Under the pieces are notes generated by a model. That model was not told the DNA's origin. It worked only from the letters and a program-made list of their open reading frames with translations, and did not search any database. This document shows, one piece after another, positions 8,733 through 17,249 of a stretch of DNA of 64,000 nt (position 1 is its first letter; the number at the start of each line of letters is the position of its first letter). The stretch spans positions 744,001-808,000 of the forward strand of contig CALNXQ010000008.1 in assembly GCA_942490535.1 (NCBI GenBank), in the 5' to 3' direction. Source of the stretch: JAEINY01 sp942490535 (GTDB taxonomy: Bacteria; Bacteroidota; Bacteroidia; Bacteroidales; Marinilabiliaceae). A program made the position numbers and the translations under genes.

Positions 8733-9488
8733 TTAGACCACATCCACCAACACCAACGCCAAGGGGTTCGACGCCTTGTTATTCAAGGGGTACATCTGCC
8801 CATTCACCGACTGATAGTACTCCACCCCAAACACCATGAAGACCGGGTGCGGACTGTCCGCGGAAATAGTCAGCAAAATAGGAGCAGATGGCTGCGTATT
8901 GGCATCATACACCAAATCGGCACTCTCTGCCACATCCACCTCGTAACTCTGATTCGCAAAATCAACAGCTGCCAAACCGGCCACCAAGCGAAAATGAGTG
9001 GCACCCTCCACCTGGGCAATCTCATTTTTGGGCACAAAAACCGGAATGTTTACCACCGCATCCCCACTGCTACGGGTAAATACCACCGTATAGGGCATCG
9101 TCACCACCGACTCCAGGCCAACCGCCTTGTTGAATTCAAAGCCCTGTAACAGGCTCAGATCTCCAGCTGTCACCGTCCGTTCCCCACGCAAGTTGGTCGT
9201 ATCCGCCTGAATCACCTTCAGCAGCTCAGCCCCCAAACGACCCGCCACCTGCTTATCCGCCGATTTGGAAATGGGCACCTTCAGCGCATTGCGCAATACT
9301 TTGCCGGCTTTCCCGGCACTGCCAAACTCCGCGCCGTTCTCACGGGTTCGTACAAAGGCCGGATCCTTCTTAATCCGATCACCATCCACACCACCCTTTG
9401 AGCGGGCCATGTATTCACCACCATTTTTGTAGAAAGACAAATCACCAATCCGTCCTTCCAGCTTAATAATACCTTTTTGCCTTGCCAT
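8733..9488 (-). CDS. Conserved Bacteroidetes protein of unknown function (251 aa, MARQKG type)
   Basis: The N-terminus MARQKGIIKLEGRIGDLSFY followed by ARSKGG and RTRENGAEFG is a signature I know from many uncharacterised Bacteroidetes proteins that often lie beside small HTH, holin-like and amidase genes. The first ~110 residues are basic and helical; the rest is beta-rich with a jelly-roll or Ig-like look. No catalytic motif, no signal peptide. A virion or tail-tube-like structural role is imaginable from the context but unproven. It is the first gene of the minus-strand lysis module, divergent from the HTH gene at 9664, with ~175 bp of shared promoter DNA. Confidence 0.65.
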   Translation of the reverse strand: MARQKGIIKLEGRIGDLSFYKNGGEYMARSKGGVDGDRIKKDPAFVRTRENGAEFGSAGKAGKVLRNALKVPISKSADKQVAGRLGAELLKVIQADTTNLRGERTVTAGDLSLLQGFEFNKAVGLESVVTMPYTVVFTRSSGDAVVNIPVFVPKNEIAQVEGATHFRLVAGLAAVDFANQSYEVDVAESADLVYDANTQPSAPILLTISADSPHPVFMVFGVEYYQSVNGQMYPLNNKASNPLALVLVDVV

Positions 9489-9663
9489 AACGCCTTATTT
9501 TTAGTTAACAACAGAAAATTAGACGCCTGACACATACAATGCAAATCCGGTGGGCCATTGTGTCCATGAAGGGCTTCTTTTGGCTTTTTAGGTCTAAAAT
9601 GCAGTACCGATTTAGTACCTTAGCAGTGCCCTTCAAGTAGGGCAAGAGTATAGATACAGTATC

Positions 9664-9867
9664 ATGACCGTCAAATTGAACCGAGTTTGCATCTATCCCA
9701 AAGATGTGCAGCGCATCACCGGGAAAAGTGAGAAATCAGGCCGACGTTTATTGAAAAAGATCCGTGAACAGTTGGGTAAGGAAGAACATCAGTTCATTAC
9801 CACTGAAGAGTTTGCTACCTACACCGGCATCAACACAGAGCTGATCCAACAATACCTCACGGATTGA
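9664..9867 (+). CDS. Small helix-turn-helix protein (67 aa)
   Basis: A 67-aa basic protein with a predicted winged/excisionase-like helical fold: VCIYPKDVQRITGKSEKSGR resembles a MerR/excisionase DNA-reading helix pair, followed by LLKKIREQLG and a second short helical part. Divergently transcribed from the 251-aa gene. The intergenic DNA contains two TAGTACC/CAGTACC copies about 15 bp apart (9602-9620), which may be its operator. Likely role: local regulator of the lysis module (inference). Confidence 0.6.
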   Translation: MTVKLNRVCIYPKDVQRITGKSEKSGRRLLKKIREQLGKEEHQFITTEEFATYTGINTELIQQYLTD

Positions 9868-10101
9868 ACCAAATAACAAGGCCTTTTTCTCACCTTTGAC
9901 TCACAGTTACTTACCCCATTTATTTTATAGCTAATTGTAGTTAATCAGTTCGTTTCATTTTACACGAATGAAGTCAAAAACACATAATACCTACCATCGC
10001 CACTACGAAAATCCATACAATCCATAAAAATGGAAGGTATACCCCATTAAATCAATAACATTTTAACCTCATTTGGTGGACATCAGTACTCATCATTTCG
10101 T

Positions 10102-10109
10102 ATATTTGT
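10102..10109 (+). promoter_or_regulatory. Bacteroidetes -7 element (TATATTTG)
   Basis: Perfect match to TAnnTTTG. No good -33 element is at the usual spacing (a TTTGG lies ~25 bp upstream), so it is only a candidate promoter for a short transcript ending at the terminator at 10272-10305. Confidence 0.35.
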
Positions 10110-10313
10110 TATTGTCAAAGGACGCTAAACAGCCACAATCATTTTGGAATAAAATGCGACCTATTCGGTGACCTCACAACAAAACACCTCTGTTAAAAAA
10201 CTGAATAGCAATCGATTTACAGAAACCATACAAATCCCGCCGGAATCACAAAAGGCAATTCAAAGTGTATCAAAAACCTGTAAATCGCTTGATTTACAGG
10301 TTTTTTCGTTTTT
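10110..10313 (+). ncRNA. Candidate structured transcript with mutually exclusive hairpins
   Basis: No gene lies here. CTATTCGGT (from ~10161) can pair with ACTGAATAG (~10199-10207). CGATTTACAG (10213-10222) is perfectly complementary to CTGTAAATCG (10279-10288), the left arm of the terminator, so a terminator and an anti-terminator fold would compete. Such a layout is typical of an attenuator, but no plus-strand gene follows, so an independent small RNA is the alternative. Everything rests on base pairing seen by eye. Confidence 0.3.
10272..10305. terminator. Strong bidirectional intrinsic terminator
   Basis: A 15-bp perfect stem (AAAAACCTGTAAATC / GATTTACAGGTTTTT) with a 4-nt GCTT loop. It is followed by T-rich sequence on the plus strand and, read on the minus strand, serves genes ending at 10486. 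Confidence 0.85.
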
Positions 10314-10485
10314 AAGCAAACGGTAATAATCCAATATAAACCGTATTAAGGTGAATTTTCACTATCTAACCAGAATCATTCCACTTTTTCTAGTACATTT
10401 AGGCTGTTCCGTTCGCCATCAGCGCCTACCAATAAGCACGTTTAAAGGGTAAAAAGATGCCTTCTCAAAATAGGATCTTCAAATT

Positions 10486-10656
10486 TCAGCTATTCCTTTT
10501 AATCCTTCGTTCTGCATACTTCCCTAAGAAGTAAAACACTAAAAATGGAATCAGCGCGAATTTTGCGTATTTCTCCAATAATCCCAATTGATTTAGTACC
10601 ACCAACAGAAAAACCATACCAACGATCACAGCCACATCAAACAATCTATTTTTCAT
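10486..10656 (-). CDS. Small membrane protein (56 aa)
   Basis: A short frame starting MKNRLFDVAVIVGMVFLL and ending with the basic tail KYAERRIKRNS. Two hydrophobic helices (~7-23 and ~32-45) separated by NQLGLLEKYAK predict a two-pass membrane hairpin. Its ATG overlaps the 3' end of the upstream gene by 11 bp, which supports translational coupling and a real gene. Function unknown; probably works with the 2-TM protein encoded just upstream. Confidence 0.6.
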   Translation of the reverse strand: MKNRLFDVAVIVGMVFLLVVLNQLGLLEKYAKFALIPFLVFYFLGKYAERRIKRNS

Positions 10657-11017
10657 TGTTCAAAGAATTATCCGTTTTAAGCGCTTTGATTTCATTTTTC
10701 AATTCCTCCATTTTGGTGAGCATCTCACGCATCACCGGATTGGATGAAGAAGAATTACGCAGCTCTTCCTCGCGCAAGCCAAAAACCGTATCCAAACGCC
10801 CAAGAACCAACGCGAAACCAATAAAAATAAGAAACAACAAGGGAATGGAAAGGAGTAAGTGGTCGAAGATGAGGGCACCCAAGGTACTGTCCTTATAGGC
10901 TTTTAAAAACACAAACCCAATCATTAGAAACTGAACATAGCCAATGTACATCCGGGCCCGATCAATGTATATCTTCCAGCGGATGAGGCTTTTTTTATTT
11001 GCTTTTAATTTTGCCAT
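10646..11017 (-). CDS. 2-TM membrane protein with C-terminal coiled coil (123 aa)
   Basis: Starting at MAKLKANKKS (upstream in-frame Met at 11062 is possible), the protein has a basic N-terminus, two hydrophobic helices (~25-45 and ~52-78) and a C-terminal helix with heptad pattern (MLTKMEELKNEIKALK). Family not recognised. It forms a pair with the overlapping 56-aa membrane gene, ending at the strong terminator near 10300. The topology (two TM helices plus a cytoplasmic coiled coil) suits a small scaffold or regulator, but there is no direct clue. Confidence 0.6.
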   Translation of the reverse strand: MAKLKANKKSLIRWKIYIDRARMYIGYVQFLMIGFVFLKAYKDSTLGALIFDHLLLSIPLLFLIFIGFALVLGRLDTVFGLREEELRNSSSSNPVMREMLTKMEELKNEIKALKTDNSLNNEK

Positions 11018-11181
11018 GCGGGATACTTGTTTTACACGCTTAATATGATTAGTAAAACGCAAAAGATAATCAAAATATAAATAAGTTCTCAGAGGCTTAT
11101 GATACTCTCCATGCGACCTATAATGAAATATTTACTCCGTAGACTTTATGTAACAGGTATTTTTGGAACCCAATACCAGTA

Positions 11182-11988
11182 TCACTCCAGATGAAGAACA
11201 ACCTCCGGATGATGAGGTATAGCCCGGTAAACGGCCCTTAAATCCTCAACCGGCATTTTGATGCGAATGGTGGGGTGATATTCCTGATGCTGCAAGGTAC
11301 AAAAACGACTGAGCGAATCAAAAAGAGTCTGGATCCACACGCGGGCAGCGAAGGTAAAATGAATCCAACTATCCCCCATACGACTGTTTCTATCCTGCTC
11401 AAATACCAGTGTGAGGCCATGTTCCAGCTCCATTTTTACAAATGCCGCATTCTGAACCAAAGTATCCGGTTTCCAGGCATTCGCCGCCGCCTCAAGGGTA
11501 TCTTTAGGAGCCTGACGCACTACTACAGGCTCCTTCATAATAGTTGCCATGGACGACTTCATCACAAGTGGCTGCGAAAAAAGTTTCACATAAGGTTGAA
11601 TAGCCAAATGATCCAACCAGCTATCCTGCTCAATATGAGTGATGGGTGCACAATGGATCTTCACCCCGCTGATGCTAAGGTAAACAGTGCTGTCTGCCAG
11701 GTTAACCGTTAATTGAATGGAATCTGAAATGGCTTGTTTTAATTTCGCCTGAACATAAGTATACATCTTTACATCTTTCGATAAAGCAGTATGATTCCAG
11801 GTTGTATCCCATGCAGTTACAAACAGTGAGTCGTGCAACACCAAGGCTTCCACTTCCTTTTTCTTGTGATAAGGGGCCATGGCAATGCTCATCATAAAAA
11901 AAAATACCAGGTAAAGAAACAGAAAAATGATACCCAGGGAAATACGAGACTGCTTACCTCCGGTGTTCGCTTTTTTAGTAGTATTCAT
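11182..11988 (-). CDS. Membrane-anchored periplasmic protein in the L,D-transpeptidase cluster (268 aa)
   Basis: A single N-terminal anchor (ISLGIIFLFLYLVFFFMMSI, residues ~16-36) is followed by a ~230-aa extracytoplasmic domain of unknown family with alternating beta and helical segments. No lipobox and no catalytic motif seen. It is the last gene of the minus-strand run 13959 to 11182 with two L,D-transpeptidases upstream (gap to the previous stop ~110 bp), so a supporting role in peptidoglycan crosslinking or in regulating these enzymes is a reasonable inference. Confidence 0.65.
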   Translation of the reverse strand: MNTTKKANTGGKQSRISLGIIFLFLYLVFFFMMSIAMAPYHKKKEVEALVLHDSLFVTAWDTTWNHTALSKDVKMYTYVQAKLKQAISDSIQLTVNLADSTVYLSISGVKIHCAPITHIEQDSWLDHLAIQPYVKLFSQPLVMKSSMATIMKEPVVVRQAPKDTLEAAANAWKPDTLVQNAAFVKMELEHGLTLVFEQDRNSRMGDSWIHFTFAARVWIQTLFDSLSRFCTLQHQEYHPTIRIKMPVEDLRAVYRAIPHHPEVVLHLE

Positions 11989-12097
11989 ATGAGTATAGTT
12001 ATTTCAACGTAAGCAAGGCAACTTATGCAGAAGGAATGATCCGTTGAGATGATTAATTGAGTAGTAAGTTGGGCGATCGCTTCAGGAGGCGATTCGA

Positions 12098-12859
12098 TTA
12101 ATAAATGAAAACTTTAGAACCAACAGATAATTTATTATAAACCAGCTCCAGATTTTCATCATTCAAACGGATGCAACCATGAGTCACCGGTAAACCTAAA
12201 AAACGCTGATAAAGTGTTCCATGTATCAAATAGCCATCTCCCAGACTCAGTGCATAATCGCCCAATGCACCCCTTTCGTAGCGGGATTGGTGATTGGCAG
12301 ATGGAACGGGCAATCCCTCCTCGATAAAGGCCCAGTCAGGTTTACGCCACACGGGAGCAGCGGCTTTACCCAGTATGCGGAATTCGCCTTTGGGTGTTTT
12401 AAACATCCATTGCTGATCGTTGCCCCCTTTCAACAGGATGTAACTACCGGTTGAACACTTATCTTGTTTTACAAGCTCTGTGCCTTTAAAGAGCGAAAAC
12501 TCGTTGCATGAACTATTAATGATCAGATAGTTGGAAGAGGGCGTTTTTTGGCTCAATTTTCGCTCCAGCCGTGTTATCTCTTGCCTCAGCTTATTGTGTG
12601 CCTGGCTTAGTTCCTGCTCGGTTAATTCGACCGTAAGCGCATTAAAACCTGGATACAACTGAAAAACGGCACGTATTAAAAGCGGAATTGAGAAAATGAT
12701 CAATCCGGCAGTAACCGTCTGTCTGTGTTGTTTAATAAACTTCACTGAATTTACAAAAATCCGCTGCCATACAATCGTTCTGCTGCTCACAAAACAGTTA
12801 GCCTTTCTCTGAAAGCGCCGCCATGCGGCTGGCCAATAAATACGCTTGAATGTTTTCAT
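12098..12859 (-). CDS. L,D-transpeptidase (YkuD), membrane-anchored, second of a pair
   Basis: Forms or remodels 3-3 peptide crosslinks in peptidoglycan, or attaches proteins to it. The start MKTFKRIYW at 12859 overlaps the stop of the upstream gene (12856); the longer open frame upstream lies within that gene. A basic N-terminus and one TM helix (~50-67) anchor a periplasmic part with a short coiled coil (ELSQAHNKLRQEITRLERK) and a YkuD domain ending in IHGTL (H213) ... THGCIR (H227, C229), the catalytic H...HGC set. 253 aa. Its neighbour is a second YkuD protein of a different build, so the pair is not a recent tandem duplication. Confidence 0.82.
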   Translation of the reverse strand: MKTFKRIYWPAAWRRFQRKANCFVSSRTIVWQRIFVNSVKFIKQHRQTVTAGLIIFSIPLLIRAVFQLYPGFNALTVELTEQELSQAHNKLRQEITRLERKLSQKTPSSNYLIINSSCNEFSLFKGTELVKQDKCSTGSYILLKGGNDQQWMFKTPKGEFRILGKAAAPVWRKPDWAFIEEGLPVPSANHQSRYERGALGDYALSLGDGYLIHGTLYQRFLGLPVTHGCIRLNDENLELVYNKLSVGSKVFIY

Positions 12860-13959
12860 GAATGCAATGCCACTAATTCGTTTAAAGGCTTCACTGATCC
12901 CACAATAGTTACCCAATGCCCCCTGCCACAGTCCGCAAACACACGGTCCATATCCGTATTGGTAAGGGCTACACATCCGTCCGTCCAATCGGCTCCTTTA
13001 CCACCATGACCATGTATCTCAATAAGGTTACCTATTTTGGCATGCGAAGGAAGCCTGCCATTTTTCTGATTTCGCTCAAAGCAAACCCTGTCCTCCGCAT
13101 TGGGATAATTCAACAAAAGGGCTTTATAAAATTGAGTAGCCCCACCCGCCTTCCTGGCCACAATCGAATACAATCCCTCCGGTGTGGCTTTATCGCCTTG
13201 CCGTGTTTTAGGGCCAATCCATTGGGCGCCCAGCTCGATGGGAAATATACCTGCTACTTTTCCACTCTTATAAATCACGCATTCTCTGGCAAATTTATCC
13301 ACAATAATGCAGGTGGTCCGATTTTGTTTTGAATGTGCAATGGTTTGATCAATCCACCGTTGCCATTGATCATACTGACTAAAATAATCCAACAGCCGTT
13401 GTTGGTAAGTCCGCTGCAAGCTTGTCATGAGCACTTCAGCAGCCTGCAAACTGGAACTACTCGCCCAAAAATTGCCCTGCTTATAAGCCATCTCTCCTTC
13501 ACTGACCATCATTTTACTCTTCACCAACCTTTTTCGATCCTTGCTATCCATGGGATAATGCCCAAAAATTCGATCAAAATCAGCCATGCTTTGTTGTAAG
13601 CGACCAATTTGGACGGACAGTGAATCTTTCATCTGCAAAGTTTTACGGCGAGTGGTCTCAGCAGCTGATTCAGCCATTGTCATACTTTGATTGCAATACC
13701 TCTTTACCGTCGCGAAATCACGGGTGCCTATGAACCTTTTATTCTGGTGTTGCCAGGCCATAAAAGCAGAATCGTAATAACTGCTGGCTTTTTGAAACAA
13801 CTCCGGTGCATAGCTGAAAGCTTTTATCAATTCAGCTTCGGCCAATTTTAGTCGCGCCCGGTTAATGTCTACCTGGGGTGACTCCTCCTTACAAGCCGCA
13901 AGTATCAGGATCACCGCACCTATCATTAAAACTCCACAAAAGCTGTATCCTTTGTCCAT
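12856..13959 (-). CDS. L,D-transpeptidase lipoprotein (YkuD)
   Basis: A 367-aa lipoprotein: signal sequence followed by LILAAC (lipobox cysteine near 23). Residues ~35-205 are helical and repeat-like (TPR/coiled-coil character), then a YkuD domain with TRQGDKATPEGLYSI and the catalytic segment IHGHGGKGADWTDGCVALTN (H316, C329). The enzyme acts in the periplasm on peptidoglycan stem peptides. It starts the cluster with the second YkuD gene, which overlaps its stop codon. The lipoprotein encoded just upstream (14099-14713) may belong to the same transcription unit (~140 bp gap). Confidence 0.85.
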   Translation of the reverse strand: MDKGYSFCGVLMIGAVILILAACKEESPQVDINRARLKLAEAELIKAFSYAPELFQKASSYYDSAFMAWQHQNKRFIGTRDFATVKRYCNQSMTMAESAAETTRRKTLQMKDSLSVQIGRLQQSMADFDRIFGHYPMDSKDRKRLVKSKMMVSEGEMAYKQGNFWASSSSLQAAEVLMTSLQRTYQQRLLDYFSQYDQWQRWIDQTIAHSKQNRTTCIIVDKFARECVIYKSGKVAGIFPIELGAQWIGPKTRQGDKATPEGLYSIVARKAGGATQFYKALLLNYPNAEDRVCFERNQKNGRLPSHAKIGNLIEIHGHGGKGADWTDGCVALTNTDMDRVFADCGRGHWVTIVGSVKPLNELVALHS

Positions 13960-14098
13960 TCAAAAAACATTTTTACACCCACATACTTGTCCTTCAATTT
14001 TCTTCAAAGCCAGGCATGTGAGCTGTTACACGAGCCTGTTTGTTAAAAACCCCGATTGCTAATCAACCAGGGCCTTATTTCAGATTCAATACGAGTTA

Positions 14099-14713
14099 TT
14101 ACCTTTTTTTATTGGAAGCGCTTGCCTTATACTTACTGATCACCTCCGTTAATTCAGTATTAATAGAAGCAGCCTTTTCTTTTGCAGCAAATATTTTATC
14201 AAAAGCAGCCATGAAATCGGCCGCTTCAACCGCTGTATTTACCTCATCAACGGCAACTTCAACAGCAGCTAATTCAGCACTGATCGCATCCAAAGCAGAA
14301 GTTCCTTCTTTTCCATTTGGAGCATCAAGAATCAATTGACGGTTAGCTGCAACCAGCTCCTGCACTTCAGAAATGGCTTTCAGAACCTCTGCGTTCATTT
14401 CCTCTTTGCGCATTTCTGCACTAATTTTTACTTCCTGAGCATATTGAACAACACCTGCTAATTGTTCTTTCACAATGGTGTAATTCTTCATAAACTTTGA
14501 CTTCTCACTCTCCATATTCAACATCACCACATTCAACGAATCTTGCACTGAAACAAAGCTTTCATGTAAATAAATTTCGGCTCCTGCAACTCTTGCTTCT
14601 TCAATCGCTGCATTGGCTGCATCAATTTCAGTTTGTGGCAATTGAGTACAAGCCGTAAAAATCAGAGCTGTCAACATTAAAGTAGTCAAGCTTACTAAAA
14701 ATCTGTTTTTCAT
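14099..14713 (-). CDS. Helical lipoprotein (204 aa)
   Basis: Starting at MKNRFLVSLTTLM (14713; the frame is open to 14752), the signal peptide ends in LIFTAC, a lipobox. The mature protein is nearly all helix with Ala- and Glu-rich heptads, a long periplasmic coiled coil like a spacer or Lpp-type structural lipoprotein. No enzyme motif. It lies upstream of the two L,D-transpeptidases; since some L,D-transpeptidases crosslink lipoproteins to the wall, a partner role is worth testing, but its C-terminus (ASASNKKR) has only a weak resemblance to the Lys end that Lpp uses. Confidence 0.7.
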   Translation of the reverse strand: MKNRFLVSLTTLMLTALIFTACTQLPQTEIDAANAAIEEARVAGAEIYLHESFVSVQDSLNVVMLNMESEKSKFMKNYTIVKEQLAGVVQYAQEVKISAEMRKEEMNAEVLKAISEVQELVAANRQLILDAPNGKEGTSALDAISAELAAVEVAVDEVNTAVEAADFMAAFDKIFAAKEKAASINTELTEVISKYKASASNKKR

Positions 14714-14956
14714 TTTTGATAAATTAATTGTTCTTGTAATATTATTATACATAACCTAACGTTTCAGGCAGCTATTGAAAAACAAAAGCTCCCTGCCCCA
14801 GAGATGCAGGCGGAAGCACCTCCTCTCTGATTTTGCTATTTAGACGGGCAAAAACAAAGAAGTAACAGAAAAATGAAAAATATTTTTTAAATGCCACGCA
14901 ACATGACTCTTACATTTTTTATTTCACCACATTTTACAAGTTATCCCTCAGAATAA

Positions 14957-14964
14957 TACCTTTG
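14957..14964 (+). promoter_or_regulatory. Bacteroidetes -7 element (TACCTTTG) of the ECF sigma gene
   Basis: Perfect TAnnTTTG, 22 bp upstream of the ATG at 14986. It shows that an in-frame ATG at 14962 lies within the promoter and cannot be the start. Confidence 0.6.
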
Positions 14965-14985
14965 TTCCAATTAATTAGATCACAA

Positions 14986-15555
14986 ATGAACAGCGACCGC
15001 TTTAGCGCTTTTACGGATAATGAGTTAATCAAGATAATTAATACGGAGGGTCCCTCTCCCTACTTTGAGATACTCTACACAAGATACTATACAAAAGTGC
15101 TGGATAAATGCTATAGTTTTGTTAAAAACAAAAACACGGCCCGGGAACTCGCCGAAGATATCTTCTCAAAATCATTTGAGAAACTGCCTTCCTTTAAGCT
15201 CCTTTCGTCCTTCTCAAGCTGGCTGTATTCCATGACCTACAACCATTGCATCGACTATTTAAGAAAACAGAAAAAACTCCATTATCCCAACTGGAACAGG
15301 GAGAATGAGATGCCTGAGGTGATTGATGACACTGAGGAAAACATCAACGATATCAATTACGATAACCTACTAACCATTCTTGAGATGATACACCCCGAAG
15401 AAAAGGCATTGCTCCTGATGAAATATCAGGATGATTTATCCATCAAACAGATTGGCGATGCCTTACGCATTAGTGAGGATGCGGCTAAAATGCGGCTAAA
15501 ACGGGCACGAACCCGGGTGATCTATCTTTACAATGAGAAATTTTTACGCGATTAA
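14986..15555 (+). CDS. RNA polymerase ECF sigma factor
   Basis: A 189-aa sigma-70 family factor of the ECF class. Region 2 (~residues 22-92) includes RELAEDIFSKSFEKLP and FSSWLYSMTYNHCIDYLR; region 4 (~125-180) includes the helix-turn-helix IKQIGDALRISEDAAKMR. It directs RNA polymerase to a dedicated set of promoters, probably stress or envelope related. The 3' end approaches the next gene (start 15599), a PepSY-like small protein, and the two are most likely co-transcribed. No FecR-type anti-sigma gene or TonB receptor is adjacent, so it is not of the iron/SusCD type. Confidence 0.88.
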   Translation: MNSDRFSAFTDNELIKIINTEGPSPYFEILYTRYYTKVLDKCYSFVKNKNTARELAEDIFSKSFEKLPSFKLLSSFSSWLYSMTYNHCIDYLRKQKKLHYPNWNRENEMPEVIDDTEENINDINYDNLLTILEMIHPEEKALLLMKYQDDLSIKQIGDALRISEDAAKMRLKRARTRVIYLYNEKFLRD

Positions 15556-15598
15556 CTCCGGTGCAGACCAATTGCCTAACTTTATTAAAACCGAAAAA

Positions 15599-15997
15599 AT
15601 GAATAATTTTATAAAAAACCTCATCAGCGGCAACGGGACAACTCCTCCGGATGAATGCCTGAGCGCTTTCCGGTGCTGTTTCGAGCATGCCATCAATGTA
15701 GAATGGTTTGATAAAGGGGACTGGTACGAGGCTATCTTCTATAACGATAATATGGAACACATTGCCCTCTTCAGCGCTCAGGGCACTTTACTTGAATACA
15801 AACAATTTTTACCCGACGGCTTCCTGACTGAGATTCTGAAGACGACTGCTGAAGCTAGAGGAGAAATTATGAATGCCGTATTGATTAATAAAGGACACAA
15901 AATTGAATACGAAATCATTGTTAGAGATAGTCTTTTGAAAAGGTATTCATTAACCCTTTCGGATACCGGAAAATTACTGGAAGAAAAACTCTTATAA
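15599..15997 (+). CDS. PepSY-like small protein, possible partner of the sigma factor
   Basis: A 132-aa protein without signal peptide, starting MNNFIKNLISG; earlier in-frame ATGs would overlap the sigma gene. The body (VEWFDKGDWYEAIFYNDNME, then LFSAQGTLLEYKQFLPDGF, and the C-terminal IIVRDSLLKRYSLTLSDTGK) resembles the PepSY-like fold in which beta strands describe how the protein changes with an input signal. Directly downstream of the ECF sigma factor, with 43 bp between. A cytoplasmic regulator or anti-sigma-like role is inference from this position. Confidence 0.6.
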   Translation: MNNFIKNLISGNGTTPPDECLSAFRCCFEHAINVEWFDKGDWYEAIFYNDNMEHIALFSAQGTLLEYKQFLPDGFLTEILKTTAEARGEIMNAVLINKGHKIEYEIIVRDSLLKRYSLTLSDTGKLLEEKLL

Positions 15998-16054
15998 TAA
16001 CTCAAAGGGACATCTGTTATTCCTTCGCTTAGGTAATAAGTCCGTCCGGATAAA

Positions 16055-16107
16055 CAATTAGCCCCCAATACTGCGTGTACCAGCCATTCGGTATTGGGGG
16101 CTAATTG
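16055..16107. terminator. 17-bp perfect hairpin between convergent genes
   Basis: CAATTAGCCCCCAATAC (16055-16071) and GTATTGGGGGCTAATTG (16091-16107) pair perfectly over 17 bp with a 19-nt loop. It lies between the convergent genes ending at 15997 and 16160 and probably stops both transcripts, although no T-tract follows. Confidence 0.6.
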
Positions 16108-16159
16108 ATAGCGTTAATCTTTTGTTTAAAATTTCAGAATACGCGATGCCCTGCCTAGT

Positions 16160-17104
16160 CTATATTACATATACCAGATATCCGGAATAAAACAGAACCA
16201 ATAACCCGGCTTCCCATCTGTCTAACTTTTTCTTTTGCCCGGTAAACATGGCCACAAAAAGCAGTATTGTTCCCCCTAAAAGCAAATACAAATCGGTATT
16301 AAAAGCTTTATCATAGGTTATTGGATTAATAAGTGAACTCACGCCCAGGATCAGGAATAGATTAAATATATTGGAGCCAATAATATTACCCACGGCTATA
16401 TCATTATTTTTCTTGACCGCAGCCACTATTGAAGTGGCCAGCTCAGGCAATGAGGTGCCGGCAGCAACAATGGTAAGCCCTATAATTTTCTCACTCACCC
16501 CAAAGGCGGTAGCCAATTCAACCGCATTGGTGACCACCAGATTACCTCCCACAATTAATCCGGTTAATCCCAAAACAATAAAAATCCATATTTTCGTCAA
16601 GGAATACTGTTTTGCAGTAATTGCTACATCGGCCGTATCACCCTTCAGTTGTTTGTATACATAATACAGAAATAACCCGAATAATACCAACAAAATAACA
16701 CCATCTATCCGGGATAGGATCGCTGTTTGCGGAAACACAAAATCATTGGCAAAAACGAAAAGCAAAAGTGCGGCCCCCCATGAAAAGGGAATTTCCTTCC
16801 AGACAGTGCTTGATTGCACAACCAGGGGTGTAATTAATCCGGCAATACCCAGAATAATAAAAAGATTAAAATTATTACTGCCTATCACGTTTCCAAACAC
16901 AATATTGAAATGCCCTTGATAAGACGCAATGGAATTAACAACCAACTCCGGTGCTGAAGTACCAAAAGCCACTATGGTAAGGCCGATGGCCAAATCCGAC
17001 ATGCGATAGCGCTTGGCCAGGGCTGACGCTCCATCAACCAGCCAATCCGCACCCTTGATAAGCAACCCAAATCCAAAAATCAAAATTAAGATCTGAAACA
17101 CCAT
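16160..17104 (-). CDS. Calcium/sodium antiporter (CaCA family, YrbG type)
   Basis: A 314-aa inner-membrane exchanger with about ten TM helices in two inverted halves. The two alpha repeats carry the CaCA signatures: FGTSAPELVVNS (~48-58) and AGTSLPELATSIV in the second half, each followed by a GNVIGSN / GNIIGSN motif that lines the ion path. It exports Ca2+ in exchange for Na+. Monocistronic as far as visible; the gene downstream is convergent and the one upstream (VF530) is more than 100 bp away. Confidence 0.92.
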   Translation of the reverse strand: MVFQILILIFGFGLLIKGADWLVDGASALAKRYRMSDLAIGLTIVAFGTSAPELVVNSIASYQGHFNIVFGNVIGSNNFNLFIILGIAGLITPLVVQSSTVWKEIPFSWGAALLLFVFANDFVFPQTAILSRIDGVILLVLFGLFLYYVYKQLKGDTADVAITAKQYSLTKIWIFIVLGLTGLIVGGNLVVTNAVELATAFGVSEKIIGLTIVAAGTSLPELATSIVAAVKKNNDIAVGNIIGSNIFNLFLILGVSSLINPITYDKAFNTDLYLLLGGTILLFVAMFTGQKKKLDRWEAGLLVLFYSGYLVYVI

Positions 17105-17249
17105 TTGATTAATTATTAATTGTTTTAATAACCGCTTATGACTGATATTTTACGAGCTCAATATTACGATATAAAAGACTTATGACTTCTTAATAATTCT
17201 TAAATCATTGATGTGGGATAAAATTCTATTTCAATTAACAGTAGCCTGT

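Noticed and set aside
7127..9867. A complete prophage
   Set aside because: No terminase, portal, capsid, tail or integrase gene in the surroundings.
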